Below, piece by piece: positions 61,608 to 64,000 of a DNA stretch of 64,000 bases. Under the pieces are notes generated by a model that saw only the letters and a list, made by a program, of their open reading frames with translations, was not told the DNA's origin and did not search any database. The stretch is from contig NZ_BAABGM010000010.1 of NCBI RefSeq assembly GCF_039541575.1, forward strand, positions 124,001 to 188,000, written 5' to 3'. A program made the translations under genes and the position numbers. The stretch comes from Fodinibacter luteus. Lineage in GTDB: Bacteria; Actinomycetota; Actinomycetes; Actinomycetales; Dermatophilaceae. How positions within the stretch are numbered: the first letter of the stretch is position 1; each line of letters starts with the position of its first letter.

Positions 61608-64000
61608 ATGATGTCATCCACGACCGGGCGGGCCCGCGCGGCCGGCCTGACCGCAGCGCTCGTGACGTCCCTCGGCGTCGGCGTCGTCGGAGCCTCCTCG
61701 GCCGTCGCCGTGCCGAGCACCGGGGTGATGATCGCCGAGGTGTACGGCGGCGGGGGCACCTCCGGTGCCACCCTGACCAACGACTTCGTCGAGCTGGGGA
61801 ACGCTGGCAGCGTCGCGGCCGCGCTGACCGGCTGGAGCGTCCAGTACCTCCCGGCTGTTCCTTCCACGAGCACCGTGTGGCAGGTGACGCCCCTCAGTGG
61901 GGAGGTCGCGGCAGGAGGTCGCTACCTCGTCCGCGAGGCCGCTGGCAGCGGAGGCACGACCCCGCTCCCCACCGCCGACGCCGTGGGCACCATCCCGATG
62001 TCGGCGACCGCCGGCACCGTCGCACTCGTCGAGAGCACCACTGCCCTGACCTGCAAGACGGCAGCCGACTGCGCCGGCGACTCCCGCATCCGCGACCTCG
62101 TCGGCTACGGCAGTACAGCAGTCGTGCGCGAGACCGCACCCACCGCGAACCTGTCGAACACGACGTCCGGCGCCCGCCCGGCCCTGACCGACACGGACGA
62201 CAACAGCACGGACTTCACGGTGGGTGCGCCGACGCCCACCACGAGCACCCCTCCCCCGCCGCCTCCCCCGGTCGCGAGCATCAGCGAGATCCAGGGCACC
62301 ACCCGCCTGTCGCCGCTCGACGGCCAACGGGTGTCCGGGGTGACGGGGGTCGTGACGGCCGTCCGGTCGTTCGGCTCCGCCCGCGGGTTCTGGTTCCAGG
62401 ACCCCACCCCGGACGTCGACCCGGCCACGAGCGAGGGCCTGTTCGTGTTCACCGGGGCCTCGACCCCCGGCGTCCAGCCCGGCGATGCCGTGACGGTCAC
62501 CGGCACGGTGGACGAGTTCTATCCCAGCGGGACACCCACGACCTCCGTGCACCCGTCCACGACCGAGCTCGTCGGCGCGAGCTGGACCGTCGAGTCCACC
62601 CGGAACACCCTGCCGACCGCCGAGGAGCTGCTCCCGGGCACGGTCCCGGAGGACTTCACCCCCGAGGCGGACGGCGGCTCGATCGAGGCTCTGCTGCTCA
62701 GGCCCGAGGAGTTCGCGCTGGACTTCTACGAGTCACGCGAGGGGATGCTGGTGGGCATCACCGACGCCGGCGTTGTGGGCCCGACGACCTCGTTCAACGA
62801 GCTCATCGTGACGAGCAAGCCGCAGCAGAACCCGACGGCGCGTGGCGGCACCCGCTACGCCGGGTACGACGAGCAGAACGGTGGACGACTGCTCGTCACC
62901 TCAGTGATCCCGTTCTCCCAGCGTCCCTTCCCCAAGGTGAACGTCGGTGACAGGCTCGACGGTCTGACCGCCGGACCGGTCGACTACAACGCCTTCAACG
63001 GGTACGGCATCCTCGCCACCGAGCTCGGCACCGAGGTTGCGGGGGGCATCCAGCGCGAGACGACGAGGCCACAACGAGACAACGAGCTGGCCATCGCCAC
63101 CTACAACGTCGAGAACCTCGACCCGGGCGACCCGCAGGACAAGTTCGACCGGCTCGCCGAAGGCGTCGTCGACAGCCTGGCCGACCCCGACGTCCTGGCC
63201 CTCGAGGAGATCCAGGACGACAGCGGGCCCACGAACAACGGCGTCGTGACGGCGGGGGTCACCCTGGAGCGGTTCACCGACGCCATCGTCGCCGCCGGCG
63301 GTCCTCGCTACCTGTGGCGCCAGATCGACCCGGTCAACAACCAGGACGGCGGCGAGCCGGGAGGGAACATCCGGGTGGGGTTCCTCTTCAACCCTGCACG
63401 GGTCTCCTTCGTCGACCGTCCGGGCGGCGACGCCGTGACGGCCGTGGCCGTGGAGGCGGGACCGAACGGCAAGCCACGACTGAGCGTGTCCCCGGGGCGG
63501 ATCGACCCGCTGAACGTGGCGTGGAGCAGCAGTCGCAAACCTCTCGTGGGCGAGTTCGTGTTCAACGGCAAGACGGTCTTCGTGGTTGCGAACCACTTCA
63601 ACTCCAAGGGTGGGGACGAGCCGTTGGCGGGCCGCAAGCAGCCGCCGTCACGCATCAGCGAGATCCAGCGCCTCCAGCAGGCGGATGCCGTCCGTGCGTT
63701 CGTCGACGACCTCCAGGCCGTCAAGGCCGACGCGAACGTCGTCGTGCTCGGGGACATCAACGACTTCGAGTTCTCGCCGGTGGTGTCCCGGCTCACCGCC
63801 GGTGGTGCGCTCGTCGACCTCATCACGACCCTTCCGGAGAACGAGCGGTACAGCTACGTCTTCCAGGGCAACTCCCAGACGCTGGACCACATCCTCGTGA
63901 GCGGCCGGCTCAAGACGGTGGACTACGACGTGGTCCACATCAACGCCGAGTTCTTCGACCAGGCGAGCGACCACGACCCGCAGGTGGTGAGGCTGAAGCC
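61608..64000 (+). CDS. Secreted ExeM/NucH-type nuclease (partial, runs off the end)
   Basis: At least 797 residues. Signal peptide (LTAALVTSLGVGVVGASSAVA, cleavage probably after AVA; quoted in part as TSLGVGVVGASSAVA). A lamin-tail domain comes first (GVMIAEVYGGGG, DFVELGN). A Pro-rich linker (STPPPPPPP) follows, then an OB-like region (VSGVTGVVTAVRSF, GFWFQD). Last is an endonuclease/exonuclease/phosphatase domain (LAIATYNVENLDPGD, ALEEIQDD, VVANHFNSKGGDEPL, VVLGDINDFEFSP, LDHILVS, ASDHDPQV). This is the architecture of extracellular ExeM/NucH DNases. AGGAG lies 8 bases before ATG 61608; a second ATG follows directly. Confidence 0.9.
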   Translation, partial: MMSSTTGRARAAGLTAALVTSLGVGVVGASSAVAVPSTGVMIAEVYGGGGTSGATLTNDFVELGNAGSVAAALTGWSVQYLPAVPSTSTVWQVTPLSGEVAAGGRYLVREAAGSGGTTPLPTADAVGTIPMSATAGTVALVESTTALTCKTAADCAGDSRIRDLVGYGSTAVVRETAPTANLSNTTSGARPALTDTDDNSTDFTVGAPTPTTSTPPPPPPPVASISEIQGTTRLSPLDGQRVSGVTGVVTAVRSFGSARGFWFQDPTPDVDPATSEGLFVFTGASTPGVQPGDAVTVTGTVDEFYPSGTPTTSVHPSTTELVGASWTVESTRNTLPTAEELLPGTVPEDFTPEADGGSIEALLLRPEEFALDFYESREGMLVGITDAGVVGPTTSFNELIVTSKPQQNPTARGGTRYAGYDEQNGGRLLVTSVIPFSQRPFPKVNVGDRLDGLTAGPVDYNAFNGYGILATELGTEVAGGIQRETTRPQRDNELAIATYNVENLDPGDPQDKFDRLAEGVVDSLADPDVLALEEIQDDSGPTNNGVVTAGVTLERFTDAIVAAGGPRYLWRQIDPVNNQDGGEPGGNIRVGFLFNPARVSFVDRPGGDAVTAVAVEAGPNGKPRLSVSPGRIDPLNVAWSSSRKPLVGEFVFNGKTVFVVANHFNSKGGDEPLAGRKQPPSRISEIQRLQQADAVRAFVDDLQAVKADANVVVLGDINDFEFSPVVSRLTAGGALVDLITTLPENERYSYVFQGNSQTLDHILVSGRLKTVDYDVVHINAEFFDQASDHDPQVVRLK

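Overview
The window is a dense, very GC-rich chromosomal segment from an actinobacterium. Gene content and gene order (hrcA-dnaJ-rsmE-hit-phoH-ybeY-corC-era; rpsT/holA/lepA/hemW nearby; recA-recX-miaB-def-miaA-dapF-hflX) suggest the order Micrococcales, and an Intrasporangiaceae/Dermatophilaceae-type organism is my best guess. This rests on synteny and codon style, not on a database match. I see no tRNA, rRNA, CRISPR array, IS element or prophage. The mobile DNA here is three inteins.

Layout. 1-9.3 kb: asd, a frameshifted DUF222/HNH (13E12-type) gene, and a coupled pair encoding an ankyrin protein and a very large patatin-like phospholipase. 9.4-17.7 kb: the conserved leftward cluster hrcA-dnaJ-rsmE-hit-phoH-ybeY-corC-era, with a CIRCE operator in front of hrcA and an intein inside phoH. 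17.8-25.1 kb: DUF3097, DUF4870, hemW, a tyrosine phosphatase, a hotdog protein, a Nudix hydrolase, a DinB-like protein and lepA. 25.2-30.8 kb: an MFS exporter, an iron ABC importer (fbpABC) behind a strong DtxR/IdeR box, and a MazF/PemK-like gene. 30.8-35.2 kb: rpsT, holA, dinG and an ABM-domain membrane protein. 35.3-39.7 kb: fhs, a cation/proton antiporter and a double-GNAT protein. 39.8-46.7 kb: hflX, a methyltransferase, dapF, miaA, def, two small proteins and miaB. 46.8-50.3 kb: a small cysteine-containing protein, an ArsR-SulP operon, GNAT and YccF. 50.3-54.4 kb: recX and a recA gene carrying two inteins. 54.6-59.4 kb: a LexA box, a second SulP transporter, an ABC-2 exporter and DUF3046. 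59.5-64 kb: the agmatine-to-putrescine pair (aguB, aguA) and a secreted ExeM/NucH-type nuclease that runs off the end.

The most notable content is the set of three full-length LAGLIDADG inteins. Two lie in RecA: one splits the Walker A P-loop, the other sits at the MFG/SPETTT site that I recall as the Mycobacterium leprae position. The third lies in PhoH, between its Walker A and Walker B motifs; it starts with Ala rather than Cys/Ser and shows the Trp-Cys-Thr signature of class 3 inteins.

Two window-wide patterns also stand out. Many genes have a TANNNT -10 element ending 6-7 bases before the start codon, which implies leaderless transcripts, and I used this to choose starts. The heptamer GGCATCC/GGATGCC recurs far more often than composition predicts.
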